A stretch of DNA of 64,000 bases from Rhizoctonia solani (taxonomy: Eukaryota; Basidiomycota; Agaricomycetes; Cantharellales; Ceratobasidiaceae). A program made the position numbers and the translations under genes. Position 1 is the first letter of the stretch, and each line of letters starts with the position of its first letter. The notes beneath the pieces were generated by a model that saw only the letters and a list, made by a program, of their open reading frames with translations, was not told the DNA's origin and did not search any database. Positions 23,534-34,716 of this stretch are shown here, piece by piece. Location of the stretch: positions 1,302,001-1,366,000 of the forward strand of contig NC_057385.1 in the NCBI RefSeq assembly GCF_016906535.1. Reading direction: 5' to 3'.

Positions 23534-24771
23534 ATGTACTTCAGTGTTAAATCTCTCGCTGCTGCCCTCGTCGCATTCGCTGCAGCGACTACTGCTGCCC
23601 CTTCCGAAAAGCGTGCAATTTGTGCCAACCCAGTCACATATGTCGAATGGCGTTCGCTCCCGCAAGCACAGCGCGACTCGTTCCACAACGCTGTCAAATG
23701 TCTCCGGACAAAAAGGGACGTGAACGGGAGGAACGTATTTGATACCTATCCCAGCGTCCACAATAATGTTTTCAGCAACGGCAAGTTATTCTTTAAAGCG
23801 GTACATACGAGCATATATATTGACTATTTTGCCTCTGTCAAGTCCACTATGTGGCCAACTTTCTTCCTTGGCATCGTTGGTTCTTGCATCTTCGTCGCCT
23901 GGATCTGACCGATTGTGGATACACTGGACCCGTCCCGTAAGTCACCACTCATTCTGCTAGCATTTAATTTTGATGAGTATTCAATTAGTTACTGGGACTG
24001 GACTATCGACTCTGGCAAATTAGCCACCTCCGACATCTGGGATCCCGTTAGCGGATTTGGGGGTAATGGTAACGCTCGTACCCGTTGTGTTGAAAACGGG
24101 CCATACGCATCCCCTGGGTTTCAAGTGTGTAATGTCTCCAATTATCAGTTCGATCCCCCAAGCTGAACGCGACTTATTTCCAGCTTACCTATCCTAACCG
24201 GCACTGCTTAGCTCGCCGTTTCAATAACGGGAATATACGAGATTCGAGGATCGGGAATATGCAAGGCTCACTCTACTCACAGAACGCTGTCGACACACTT
24301 ATGAGGCTGACAGACCACATCAACTTTTCTAATGAGATGGAAGAAGGGGTCCACGATGTTATTCACAACGTTATTGCGGGCGACATGGCGGCCGCGTTCT
24401 CTCCCAACGATGCCCTTGTAAGTTTCAATCCAGCCGAGCCCCACAGGTCATTGATCGTTATTTATTTGGAAAGTTCTTCTTACATCATCAAAACATCGAC
24501 CGCCTGTGGGCTAAATGGCAAGGTCGTAACGCTGCTCGTCTGCAGGACTATCGCGGCAATACCGTACAGGGTCAAGATCCAATCAATGGCGGGCGCTATC
24601 CGTTGGCCAAGCTAACTGATAAGTTGCCAACGCAAGGAATTCGCGGACTGCCGGACATCACCGTTGCTGAAGTGATGGACACCATGTCGGACAAGTTGTG
24701 TTATGTTGTGAGTGAAGTATTACTGCCTGTCCGACTTCAGTGAATAACAACGAATTTAGTACGATAAGTAG
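23534..24771 (+). CDS. Short secreted tyrosinase / catechol oxidase (copy 1)
   Basis: This is a type-3 copper enzyme that oxidises phenols or catechols to quinones, probably outside the cell. Six exons (23534-23780, 23843-23936, 23989-24124, 24184-24417, 24474-24707, 24760-24771) join to 318 aa. The signal peptide is MYFSVKSLAAALVAFAAATT. Copper site A histidines are in SVHNNVF, VHYVANF and LPWHRWF; PYWDW follows. Copper site B histidines are in GVHDVIHN and FFLHHQNIDRLW. The chain stops right after CYVYDK, where the Y-x-Y motif marks the end of the catalytic core, so the C-terminal lid domain of latent tyrosinases is absent. Intron 1 (23781-23842) begins with GC rather than GT and is needed to recover VFSNVHYVANF; the paralogue has an intron at the same place and phase with GT. 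It is tandem with copy 2, 608 nt downstream. Confidence 0.9.
23781..23842 (+). other. GC-AG intron in tyrosinase 1
   Basis: The donor AACG|GCAAGT and acceptor GTCAAG leave the copper-A histidine region in frame. No GT donor nearby gives the right phase. Confidence 0.75.
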
Positions 24772-25379
24772 GGGAGGACTTGCATACATGTACCATGCTT
24801 CTTATTGGGAAAGCTATTTTCAGCTTTTTCGGGGGGTTTTTTTTGGGTTACTTGAGCCTATTTTTGGAGTTTTACTAAGTTGGACTTTAGCTGTTCAGTT
24901 TGTATGTCGTCTAGCCTGTGGCAAACCGAGTACGTTCGGTGGATATAATAATTATAAACAGACACTTCGTGGGCATGAATGTTGATCATGGGATGATGCC
25001 CTAGTCGATCAGCCTGACTTCAGTATCTCAGGGTGTCAAAGTGCGGAAAAGTAGGTATTGTCAATTATAGTGCTTCGAATCTACGGTCCATTCGCAATTG
25101 TGTGGGGCGCCGGTAAAAAGATGCCATACTCTGTGACAAGGACCGGGTTTCGAAGCTAGGATTCTCGGAAACGGGTGACCAGACAAATCAGGGCGGATTG
25201 ACATGAACATGGATCGTTTTCGTATTTGATTGTGTGGTATAAAAGCAGGTGGAAACGGGAAAAGAACACAGTTTTCTTTCTTTCTTTTCCCCTCACACTA
25301 TCGGGCGACTTTATCCTTGGATTTTGCGGCGTACCACACACTCTTTGACCTACATTCTTTAGATCCACCTACTTCCCTG
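24772..25379. other. Spacer between the tyrosinase paralogues
   Basis: These 608 nt hold the 3' end of copy 1 (with a G/T-rich patch near 24831-24845) and the promoter of copy 2. No gene is supported. Confidence 0.45.
25238..25244 (+). promoter_or_regulatory. TATA box, tyrosinase 2
   Basis: TATAAAA lies 142 nt upstream of the ATG at 25380. It is followed by a T/C-rich stretch (TTTCTTTCTTTTCCCC), typical of strong fungal promoters. Confidence 0.55.
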
Positions 25380-26661
25380 ATGAAGTTCTTTGCTGTGCTA
25401 ATCCCTCTGGCGGCTGCCGTGTTGGCCGTCCCTTCTAAGAGCGAAGAATGCACCAACCCCGAAATACGTGTTGAATGGCGTAGTCTGACTCAGGACCAGC
25501 GCAACAGCTACCACAATGCAGTTAAATGTCTTCAGACTAAACCTAGCGGAGTCGAGGGACTCTCTCAGTATGATCTCTTTTCAAAGAGGCATGTGGATTT
25601 GTTTGGAGACAGTGCGTTACTTTGTTATTTGTTGATTTGATGCAAGCTGAAACTGGTGTTATCGTAGTTCATTACGTTGCTGCTTTCTTACCGGTATGCA
25701 CTCGCTATGTTCAATCAAGTAAATTTCACCAACACCCATTGTAGTGGCATCGCTATTTCTCCCGTGCTCGCGGCCAGCTTATGAAGCAGTGCGGGTACGA
25801 TGGACCCGATATGTAAGTCACCAGTGCATCTTGTTAATCTACGGGAGTCTAACGCACTTTCAAGTTACTGGGATTGGACCAAGGATGTGAACAACATGGA
25901 GTCTTCGGAAATGTTCGACCCCGTCAAAGGATTCGGAGGCACTGGCAAGCAGACAAAGACAAATAATACCACACTTAATTGTGTCAACGATGGTCCTTAC
26001 GGTCTCCGGTCCAACTTTACGGTGCGTGGTTATCAATCTAATCTATTCGCAGTTTGCTTACGAACGCCTTAGCTATCCTGGCCGCAAAAGCGCTGCTTGC
26101 AGCGCAATTTTGATATGCGGCCTAGGCGAAGAACTTGGTGGGACAAACCCACTAGCCCTTCAACCCGCCATTCGCAGACTCAGATCGATAACATTAATAA
26201 GAAAACCAAGTTCGCCGACTTCTGGCCCGCATTGGAGGAAGGTCCCCACGATTCCGTGCACAACGAGATCAACAACGACATGGCTGCTAGTTTCTCTCCG
26301 GATGATGTGTTGGTGAGTTGAAACACAAACGTTGTGTCGACATGGCTAAACTGGTCTTAGTTCTTTCTCCATCACAACAACATCGACCGTTTATGGGCTC
26401 TCTGGCAAGATCGCGACCAAAACCGCTTGAAGGACTATTCAGGAAGTAAAGTCCAAGGACAGAATCTAACTGATCCAACCCGCCCTGCTGCTTCTCTTGA
26501 CAACATAATCTTCATTGGGATGGAGAACCTGGGATTTCGCAATGTCACAGTCGGCGAACTTATGAATACTCAGGGCCCTGTCTTGTGCTACAAGGTAAGT
26601 CTAACCATTTTAACTATTGACTACCATATATTGACTCTATGACCCCTAGTACGACAAGTAG
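25380..26661 (+). CDS. Short secreted tyrosinase / catechol oxidase (copy 2)
   Basis: This is a paralogue of the gene 0.6 kb upstream. The signal peptide is MKFFAVLIPLAAAVLA. Conserved pieces are VEWRSLTQDQRNSYHNAVKC, copper site A (RHVDLFGD, IHYVAAF, LPWHRYF), YWDW, and copper site B (GPHDSVHN, FFLHHNNIDRLW). It ends CYKYDK, again the Y-x-Y core end with no C-terminal domain. At first sight the frame breaks near 26090, but using the acceptor at 26071-26072 (intron 26022-26072, 51 nt) gives TLSWPQKRCLQRNF, which aligns with LTYPNRHCLARRF in copy 1, so the gene is intact. The second copy has a longer loop (TWWDKPTSPSTRHSQTQ) before site B, suggesting a different substrate pocket edge. The product is probably about 330 aa and extracellular. 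Confidence 0.9.
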
Positions 26662-26996
26662 AGTGGACTTGTTAAGCTTTGTTTTCAAATGGACTTTATG
26701 GTTTATTTCAGGTTGTGTGCCGGACATTGGATTGGCAGATAGTACCCTTAATGTACATAATGCGGATTCGAGTTATTCCACAATTCTTCGCTCATGGCTT
26801 TTCAAGTCGCACTTGAAACCAACTTCCTTGAGTTGGAGATTCATAATTCATTTAGTAACTAATTACAATTGTACCCATCCTTGGATGCGATATTTGTGTC
26901 GTTCCGGTCCGGAATGCATGGCACCAGCCCAATATGCTGGGACGTGGCGGGGGTCCCTTTGAAAAAGACTAAGCCCGATGATATGAGGACTCCCCG
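26662..26996. other. Intergenic, tail-to-tail spacer
   Basis: These 335 nt lie between the 3' ends of tyrosinase 2 (+) and the WW-like membrane protein (-). Nothing is supported here beyond 3' UTR sequence. Confidence 0.45.
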
Positions 26997-28845
26997 CTAC
27001 TTGGTCCTGATGATATATGGAACATGAGTACTTTGTTTTGTAGGAGACACTATCTTCTGTGCACCGATAGTTGCCCCTCCACCGTACGCCCAGGCACCTA
27101 CCATGAGCATACCAGTACTCAAAAAATAGGATGGTACGAATCCGACAGACTGAACCAGCCCCAAAACAGAGCCTAGTATTTGACCGAGTATCGTACAGAG
27201 TACGCCGACCGATGTCAGTGCCCCTGCCCAGAGTGCACACACCCAGGGACAGCTATACTCGATAGATAAGTCTTGCAGACCCGTACCATATTTCTCGTTT
27301 GCCTGGAGGTACTGAGACTAGCACTACGATAAGGACCAGGTATATGCTGACTGAAACGGGTACTTACAGCATGTACCGCATACTGTCCGATTGAACGGTG
27401 CTTTCTAATGAGAAGTAGCGATTTGGCCACTCCATAAACCGTAGAAACAGTTGATACACCTAGCAACAGTAGGACGAGAACGGATGACGAGGAGGTGAAC
27501 AATATCATATTGGCACTATTAGAGCGGTCAATGAGCATCCAGGTCAAGCCTGTAGATATACTGATGCTTACATCCAAACCAAACCAGCCTTTAAGACATT
27601 GCGAGCACGAAACATAAGTCCGACTATCACCATAACTAGCGGAATCTCAACTCACAGTTCCGGCAGCGGCAACCCACTCTTCATTAAGTTCACCTAAAAG
27701 CTTTTTCCAATGATGGCTATAAATAATTCGGTCCGTCCACGCCTGTTCCAGCCGGTTTAGATGAGTAACCGGGCAGTCAAACATGAGCTTCGAAAGTTGC
27801 AGGTAACGAGCGGTTCGGGTAGGTGGGCGTTGACCCGTAACAACCATCATTCGATCAGCCCGGGCGCATCGCTCCCCGTGGAGATTAATTATTTGACTTT
27901 GAACTAAAGGTACGTTAGTATTTATGCGAGTGTTAAAAAAACGACACTGACTTAGTAGTGAATTGACTCGCGCTATAAATCATTCTAATTAGAAACGAAG
28001 CAGGAAGGAGAACAAGCGCGTTGCTCACCAACCGACCAGTTCAGGAACTGTGGCTCATTGTTTTCTGGGTTTACTCCCTTAAGGTAATGTTCACACTCTT
28101 CGGGAGTGAAGGGAGATGTTGATCCCTCGGAAGAAATATGATCTGCCGCGTGTACATGTTTTAACCGATGGACGTGTGGTTATAAAATGCTGCTTGCATA
28201 CCTATCATCAATGACGCCAATTGACCTTGTAGCTTTCTTGCGCTCGAAGTATGGTCTACATCGGGCCTGGGCATGTACTCGCAATGAGTCCAATATTCAC
28301 TTTTAAGCACTCTTTCTACATGGCGAAGGCCCTTGAGTCTATCACAAGTACACTATTGGATTGAAATAAAGTCATACCTAAATGGATATTGCTCCGAACA
28401 TCAGGAAGGCCAACATCCCCAGTGTTCACTTGGCGTAAAAATGCAATACTCTGCCGATAGTGATCGACAAGATAATACGTGCCAACCTTGTGTCCTGTCT
28501 CAGGATCACATATCGGATCGATGTATATATCCATTGTACTGAGCTCAAGCTCAATACTGTCAAGGTCAAGAGACTCAATAACTCGATTTATTTGGCCATA
28601 ATAAGTTTCTACTCGGGAGAGTATGTCGGGCATCCGTATGTAGGCATCTGTAATAACTCTTGTTCGAGGGTTGTAGAAGAACGGCTTTCTGCTGAACTGT
28701 GAGATTATGCATTTGATGGGTGATTGGACGCACTCACCCTTCAATCACATGCGTGAGCTCCACCCATCCATATGGAACTGGGCCAAGAGGCTGTGCCCTT
28801 GAACAGTGTCAGTTTGTGCCTATTGATACCAAAAGGAATTGCCAT
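26997..28845 (-). CDS. WW-like N-terminus plus C-terminal membrane domain, Agaricomycete family
   Basis: This belongs to a type I remember from Agaricomycete genomes without an assigned function. The N-terminal part reads GPVPYGWVELTHVIE, then KPFFYNPRTRVITDAYI, a WW-domain-like pattern in which Trp and Tyr-Phe-Tyr replace the usual spacing. A soluble helical middle follows (DIYIDPICDPETGHKVGTYY, YLVDHYRQSIAFLR, SEYWTHCEYMPR). The C-terminal half has several hydrophobic helices (FTSSSSVLVLLLLGVSTVST; WAGALTSVGVLCTILGQILG; FLSTGMLMVGAWAYG), so it is probably anchored in a membrane with the WW-like part in the cytosol. The last exon ends IIRTK, TAG at 26997. The start is not resolved: recognisable coding begins near 28800, and the nearest ATG (28845) does not splice cleanly into it. 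Confidence 0.65.
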
Positions 28846-31012
28846 CTACGCGATATTATCTCCTTCTTTAACATCAAGGGGGCCTATTGGTATTATTCTC
28901 CTCTTGGCTTGCCCTCTGCGATAATATATGAGTTAGATTAATCGCGCTTTGAAACCGGAAGAAATTCACTAACGCGTGCCTATCTTCATATCTTCGAGAA
29001 CCAGAAGGAATTATTTCTTTTATGGTGGGTGGCAATTGAACTCCAGAGGTCATCTTGTGCTACAAGTCCATTCATGTATGGATTAGCTGCGGTGGTCACA
29101 TGTGCACATTTGGCCTGGGGTCACTCACGTTTAGTATGAATTCGAAGACGTATAACGCACTGCAAAGCTACGTCGAGATATAGAAATGCGTGTGTGCGGT
29201 CGGAGAGTTCACGATCATACGCGTACATATATTATGGGAGGGTCCTGAACAAACAAAGTCGTTCTTCTTTCAGACTTTTACGGAGGATTGATGTCCGGGG
29301 CCACTTGATTGACGCGGTCGGATGTTGGCGCCCGGCACTCAAACCGGTACATTTGATGGGCAGTGCTGAGCTCCAAAAATCGTCAAATTTATTCTATACC
29401 AGATCCACTAATCACATTCTAAAGCCAGGGCCCCTAACCCCTTTAGAGCCTTCACGGCATGGAACGAGTTCAGTCAGCCTCGCCAGAGCGGGTGTTTTTG
29501 GTTGAATTTTATTATGAAGTAGCCGATAGAATAGTACTAAAACAGCAAAAACTAATCATCAAAGGTGCTTTTCGTCTTTCGATAGGGCTGTAAGGCGCCT
29601 ATTACCGATGTTCTGCTAGGGTCCCGGGTTGATTGTACATAGATAGTATAACGGTGTACTACATGCACATACTTGAGCTAAATGAGGATATGTGAGTTAA
29701 TGGGCCAATGCACTACTTGGTCTTTTGTTGTTGTAACGAGGAGCAAGAAGAGCTGAGTAACATACAACAAAGAAATGATCCATGCACATCGGATTTTATT
29801 GTGAGAACATAAAATAGAACCAAATCCGAGTCGGAACTGTACCAACTTATAATTAGTCGTGTGGTTGATGTTGTAAAATGATGACTAGGTTTAATACAAT
29901 GTGCCAGAAGATATGGATGTGTATAGCTTATATGCACATCCAACACCCGCGATTTCACCTAAACTACGTGGTTACAGAGCGCCGATCCGTCCTGTGCTGA
30001 GCATCCTATACTAGTGCAACTGAGCGACTAGAAGCGCGTGGATGATCGGCACCGCGCTTAACCATGTGTTATGTCAAACCTAATCAGTAAGTCTAGCGCA
30101 AAGTACTTAAACTTGCAATCGGGCTCAATAGTAGGCATGCTGAGTCGTGTGAATAGTACGGAACATCACGATGTAGCATAATTATTATAAGCGTACTCAC
30201 GTTAATGAGAATTTGATAGGTTTCAGGGTCATTCGGGGAGAGCTGAAAGGGAAATAAAAGGCGACATGTAACACAGCGAAGGGGCAAGTGTGAAGGGTGT
30301 TACTTCGATAGCAACAATGGAATTTATATGTATGCATGTGTGGGCTGGTGGTTACATAATTAATTGACCTGTTTTGGGTAATACACCTTTGTGACCACCC
30401 AAATAAGGTCCAATAAGACACGCATCTGGCCACAAAGGGACATGATCCTCAACTCAAAAGATGTGCCACGGAAGCAACCAACGCAACCAATGACACACAT
30501 AGTGAACATTATACTCAGATTTCGACCTCGATACTTCCTAATGAAACTTCGGGCAATCATCCAGCTGAAGGATTCAAGTACCATGACTTGGAGAATAGAC
30601 CCCACACTCCTTAGCCCGCCTGATGCTGGCTTGAAGGACCATGGCCTAGCAAGCCTATACTGTGCCACACTTTTAGCTCTATATCTAGCTCTCGTCTGTC
30701 GCATTTGCCACCCTACATTCAAATTATTCGCATTTACCCAATAAGGCTTCTTTAGCCTGACACACATCAGTTCTTTATTCAATTGGCTGTTGGTTTCTAG
30801 CATACAGTGGTAACGCTTGCCTGGAAGCTGCTTGTAGGTTTCACGCATGCAATTTGCCAAACAAATATCGCTGATACAATATGCAATCAGTTTTTATAGC
30901 ATCTATCACACATCTCACATTACAATACGCATCTCTACTGCGTACGAACACTCGGTCTTTCCTTGGTTCGCTCGACGCATCCTTCTAATCCTTGCGCTCT
31001 TAAGACTATCTG
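28846..31012. other. Long intergenic region, no supported gene
   Basis: These 2167 nt are AT-richer than the flanking genes. A 166-codon minus-strand frame at 30360-30860 has no recognisable motif. The right end is the promoter of the 666-aa Ser-rich protein, with an ATCTATCACACATCTCACATTAC pyrimidine-rich stretch near 30901. No RNA gene or repeat array is seen. Confidence 0.4.
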
Positions 31013-33013
31013 ATGCCCATTACGCTCAACAAATCTACCAGTATTGTACCCATTGACGAGCGTACCATATATCTAAAGGACATCAAGTTCACGTTGTCTT
31101 CGCCTCCTCGCAAACGACGTGATCAACGTACGCGAGCCAGCTCAATCTCCAAACAGTCCGACCGTTGCGTACCCAACTCACCCAGCTGCTCAAGATCCAC
31201 CCGCCGCCGAGCATCTGTTAGCTCCCGACCATCGCTCTCGCCGTTTCTGTCCTTGGTCGATAATCGAGGGACTGCTTACGGAATAAACACAGGAGTCCAG
31301 CTGTCACCCGCCGTTCTCGGCAAGTCTCGCCCCCGGTCCTCATCAGGTCCGATTCCCTGTACGGCTCTGTCATTTGAAACCGACTTTGCACCCTCACCTG
31401 GGACACCTGTGACGGTGAACTTCTCTTCATCCTTCAGCCGTTCTCCCTCTACTTCTCCCTCTTTCGGGATCGCTTCGCCGATTCACGTCCTTTTTCAACG
31501 GTCCTGTGCGCTGGCTACACTTAAGGGCAATTCTTCGGCTACATCCACAGCTATAACCCAGCCCAAAGCCAGGTCCAAAATTCGCCCAACTCCCATCATG
31601 ACAAGCGGTAAAAACGGCCACGTGAACGTTTTACTTCTCCCCAAGTCACGAGACAAGGATGGTAACGCCTCGATTCGATCCGGGACCAGTGCGTCCACAA
31701 ATGCGAGCAAGTCCAAGTCCCGCAAACCTCTTGATCTTTCTTCTTCAAGCAAAGGTTCCAAGACGCCAAATGCCAGTCTCAGAGCGCAACGTTCCCTGAC
31801 TCCAGCTCGTGGGGTTGCGCATGATACCTTTAGACCACTTCCATATGCGACTCATGCCGCATTGGACGAGTTTTTCGGAGACCCACGTAAAATGAATGCG
31901 TTGCATGCGCATCAATCATCGCCGGATCAACTTGGCGCGCGCCCTGACGAAATTGGCTATGGCGGCAGTATCAGCCATCGTGGCGCTGACGGTTGGATTT
32001 GGTTTGACGCGATGGAAGAGCAGGAATATGCGTGGCTCATGGGCGAGGCCGAAAACCCCCGTACACCCGAGACCGCACGGCAAACTCCCAAGGAGAAAAA
32101 ACCCAAGAAACGCGGTTTATTTGGTCGCCGTGGCAGTGTTGCGAGTGTATCATCCGGTGGACGCAGCGATTGGGAGTCATTCGATGCGCTGCGCAGGGGA
32201 AGTGAGAGTGGGACTAGTGAAACAGGGATAATCGACCCTACCACATACGATCTCGACCCTACCCGCCCTCCGCGGTATCGCATTCCTGTGGTCGGCGCTC
32301 CTGCGACGTACAGGGCTGCGGCGCTCGATGTCGGTGCCTGGGATGCTGCCCTTCACTCGCACATACGTCAGAACGCCGGCAGCGCATCAACGGCCAAGAG
32401 TCGCAGAGGCCGATCAAGGCGTGGGAGTTCAAGCAAGAGAGACAGCGAGGAACGACGGCGCCCACCTCCGCTTAACCTCACCGCAGTGACCAACGCCTTG
32501 GCCGCTCTCGGTCCTTTGGCTATGCCGAATAACCAACCCGCTCCACTTTCGTCTCGCCGCGCCTCTCTTCCTGCCAACTGTCTCCTGCCACCTTCTCTAT
32601 CCGATGCAGCCCGCGCAGATTTCGTTTCCTCTTCCTACCAACCTCATCCATCTAAGCGTGATCTGAACTTGGATCCAGAGACCCCCTGGTCCGCCAATCT
32701 TCCCAAAGAAACCATCTATCGTTCCATAGGATCTGGGCTTGGTACACCGGGCGTTACACCTGCATCCCCATTCAAGGCTATGTTTTCCCGGCGCGCTTCC
32801 CTCACTCCTTTGCCCCTCCGACACGCTCCCGCTCCACTTCCCAAGTCCGGTCATGGATACGAGGTCAAAGGAGTCGGCCACAATGGAACACTACCCAAAC
32901 TCCCGCCAATGCCGTCGGAGAGCGGAGCTCCGGCAGCGCCGGAAGGGAGAAGAAAAACAAGTTTGGCTGATATCTTTCGACGAGGCTTTAGCACCAAGGG
33001 GAGTCGCAAGTAG
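31013..33013 (+). CDS. Ser/Arg/Pro-rich disordered protein, 666 aa, single exon
   Basis: This is one uninterrupted frame, unusual among its intron-rich neighbours. The protein is basic and dominated by Ser, Pro, Arg and Ala, with phospho-site-like clusters (RRGSVASVSSGGRSDWESFD, SSRRASLPAN, FSRRASLTPLP) of the RxxS basophilic-kinase type. One central block looks folded and conserved: THAALDEFFGDP, then ADGWIWFDAMEEQEYAWLMG. A Lys-rich patch (KEKKPKKRGLFGRRGS) may be a nuclear signal. The C-terminus ends KTSLADIFRRGFSTKGSRK. I recognise no enzyme or named domain; the arrangement resembles fungal signalling or cell-polarity scaffold proteins, which is a guess. The reverse strand carries long shadow frames because of the biased codons. 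Confidence 0.8.
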   Translation: MPITLNKSTSIVPIDERTIYLKDIKFTLSSPPRKRRDQRTRASSISKQSDRCVPNSPSCSRSTRRRASVSSRPSLSPFLSLVDNRGTAYGINTGVQLSPAVLGKSRPRSSSGPIPCTALSFETDFAPSPGTPVTVNFSSSFSRSPSTSPSFGIASPIHVLFQRSCALATLKGNSSATSTAITQPKARSKIRPTPIMTSGKNGHVNVLLLPKSRDKDGNASIRSGTSASTNASKSKSRKPLDLSSSSKGSKTPNASLRAQRSLTPARGVAHDTFRPLPYATHAALDEFFGDPRKMNALHAHQSSPDQLGARPDEIGYGGSISHRGADGWIWFDAMEEQEYAWLMGEAENPRTPETARQTPKEKKPKKRGLFGRRGSVASVSSGGRSDWESFDALRRGSESGTSETGIIDPTTYDLDPTRPPRYRIPVVGAPATYRAAALDVGAWDAALHSHIRQNAGSASTAKSRRGRSRRGSSSKRDSEERRRPPPLNLTAVTNALAALGPLAMPNNQPAPLSSRRASLPANCLLPPSLSDAARADFVSSSYQPHPSKRDLNLDPETPWSANLPKETIYRSIGSGLGTPGVTPASPFKAMFSRRASLTPLPLRHAPAPLPKSGHGYEVKGVGHNGTLPKLPPMPSESGAPAAPEGRRKTSLADIFRRGFSTKGSRK

Positions 33014-33393
33014 TTTTTGTTTACTTTGTTCGTTGCATGACTTTCTTTGTTTTCGATATTGTCTCGGTATGCTTTCCCACCACGTTGCACGCTTCCCTGT
33101 GTCCTTTGTACAACCAGCTCTGTAGTTACGTATAATTATTGTCCAAAATGCATTAATGCATAGATCACCGTGAAATCAAGAGCGAGGGAGACAAGATAAA
33201 TCCAATCACCACGTGATCGATTGATTAGTGCGCTTGTTTCAAGCGCATGGGTTTAAAAGTATCCAGTAGAGTATCTCTAAAGCCTTGCACAGGCAGAACG
33301 TAGAAGGTATGTCGAAATGGATGCGCATAAAAGGCATCATAACTGGTTCCTATAGAACTGATTTCGCTATATATACATGTGATATGATTAATC
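33014..33393. other. Intergenic, tail-to-tail spacer
   Basis: These 380 nt lie between the 3' ends of the Ser-rich protein (+) and capping protein alpha (-). They include a CACGTG core near 33211. No gene is supported. Confidence 0.45.
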
Positions 33394-34582
33394 TCAAGCA
33401 GCTCCAAATGCACCACGACTCGCAGTAAGCTCTGCTCCTAGTTTGTACCCAAGCACCTATGGGAACAATTAATACGAGGGGCCTCTCAGTGAAATAGCTA
33501 TATAATCTCACCTTGTCCCAGTCGAGTTTCTGTCTTGTTAAAGGCAACGCTCTCCTCAGGCTCTTGAAACTCTTCTCGCCCAAGTCGGCATACGCATCGC
33601 CCAGTGCCCGTTCATGTTCGCCTTCTTTCTCGCTAATAATCGCGAGGATTTTCGGAGCAGCCGAAGGGGTGAGGTCGGTTGGGACGGAGAATGTGGGAGT
33701 GTAAGCCGTCTGTAGTTGCACCTAACCAAGATACCGGGATCAGAATTGCCCTATAAGGCGACAATTATCACTTACGTTCCCTTGTTCATAGTAATGCACA
33801 TTGACGAAAACCTTCCCCAACACCTCACCCTTGTTGAGATCAATTGTGTATTCAGAACGCCAACGTCCGGACCTATTAACAATGATGATGTGAGAACCAA
33901 ATCAAACCACTTGAAACAAACCACCCCTACCAGAAGTTCTGCGGGTTGTATTTGTTGGCTACAATTTGGATCACATAGGTACTGGTATTTGAAGCAAACA
34001 CGCTTGCCACGCCTTCCTGAAAGTAATCTGCCAGATATTTAAGAGCGTTTTCTTCCAAGGCAGACCTTGAGAAGATAAAAGCTTTAATGTGTTACTGGGA
34101 GCTATGATTCAGAGACCGACCGGAATGGTTCGCTTTCAGCATCGATTTCGACGGGCTCGGGCTCAGACGCGGCCTGTAGGTTGATAGGAATTTAGACGTA
34201 ACACTTACTCAGTTTGCGTTTAAGATAGCTCACCAGAGTAAGATGGTCGAATACAAAACTAGTCTTTGATCTTGGGTCCAAGAAACGGCCCGACTCGGGT
34301 ATTAGTCCTGCATTGCTGACGATGACCTACAGTGGGATATTAAAAATGAATTGGGTGATACAACCAAATGATTAAGTTCTATACCTGATGCTCTTGATCT
34401 GGGACGTTAACACAAACAAATTGCTCCTGATTGTATTTCTCCAATGAAGATTGAATTCCCTCTTGCAACGCGTCGTCGTCGTTGACAATCGTCCTAAGAT
34501 CACTAATCACATCGTTAATCTCTCCAGGAGGAGATTGAAGTATGAATGAAGCGGCCGAAGAGAGTCGTTGGGATGCGTCCAT
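33394..34582 (-). CDS. CAP1: F-actin-capping protein subunit alpha
   Basis: CapZ alpha forms a heterodimer with the beta subunit and caps the fast-growing ends of actin filaments. The start MDASQRLSSAASFILQSPPG, then EINDVISDLRTIVNDD, is the canonical N-terminal helical stalk. The middle includes VIVSNAGLIPESGRFLDP and YVIQIVANKYNPQNFWSGRW. The diagnostic core is RSEYTIDLNKGEVLGKVFVN, then VHYYEQGNVQLQT. The C-terminus includes EKSFKSLRRALPLTRQKLDW, and a last exon gives YKLGAELTASRGAFGAA with TGA at 33394. Length (near 290 aa) fits the family. It is transcribed away from Fcf2, with only 134 nt between the two start codons. Confidence 0.92.
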
Positions 34583-34716
34583 AGGGAGAGACAGTCAACC
34601 AAGAAGTCTATGACAGTCCAGAGATGAAGTGGGCGAGGTGGTATACGTAATCAAAGTGATCGACTAAGCGCTTGTGTGGAATTCGAAATATAATTTCCTC
34701 CACACTCTCTGCCACC
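34583..34716. promoter_or_regulatory. Compact bidirectional promoter, CapA / Fcf2
   Basis: Only 134 nt separate the start codons of two divergent housekeeping genes. The Fcf2 ATG sits in GCCACCATG, a near-ideal translation context. No TATA box is evident. Confidence 0.6.

Noticed and set aside
24831..24845. G/T-rich patch after tyrosinase 1 as a structured RNA
   Set aside because: Only a short homopolymer-like run in the 3' region, with no pairing partner seen.
26072..26100. Frameshift in the second tyrosinase
   Set aside because: Moving the acceptor to 26071-26072 restores the frame and aligns with copy 1.
30360..30860. 166-codon minus-strand frame
   Set aside because: No recognisable motif, and atypical composition; likely chance.
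31218..32881. Several minus-strand frames opposite the 666-aa protein
   Set aside because: Shadows caused by its Ser/Arg/Pro codon bias.
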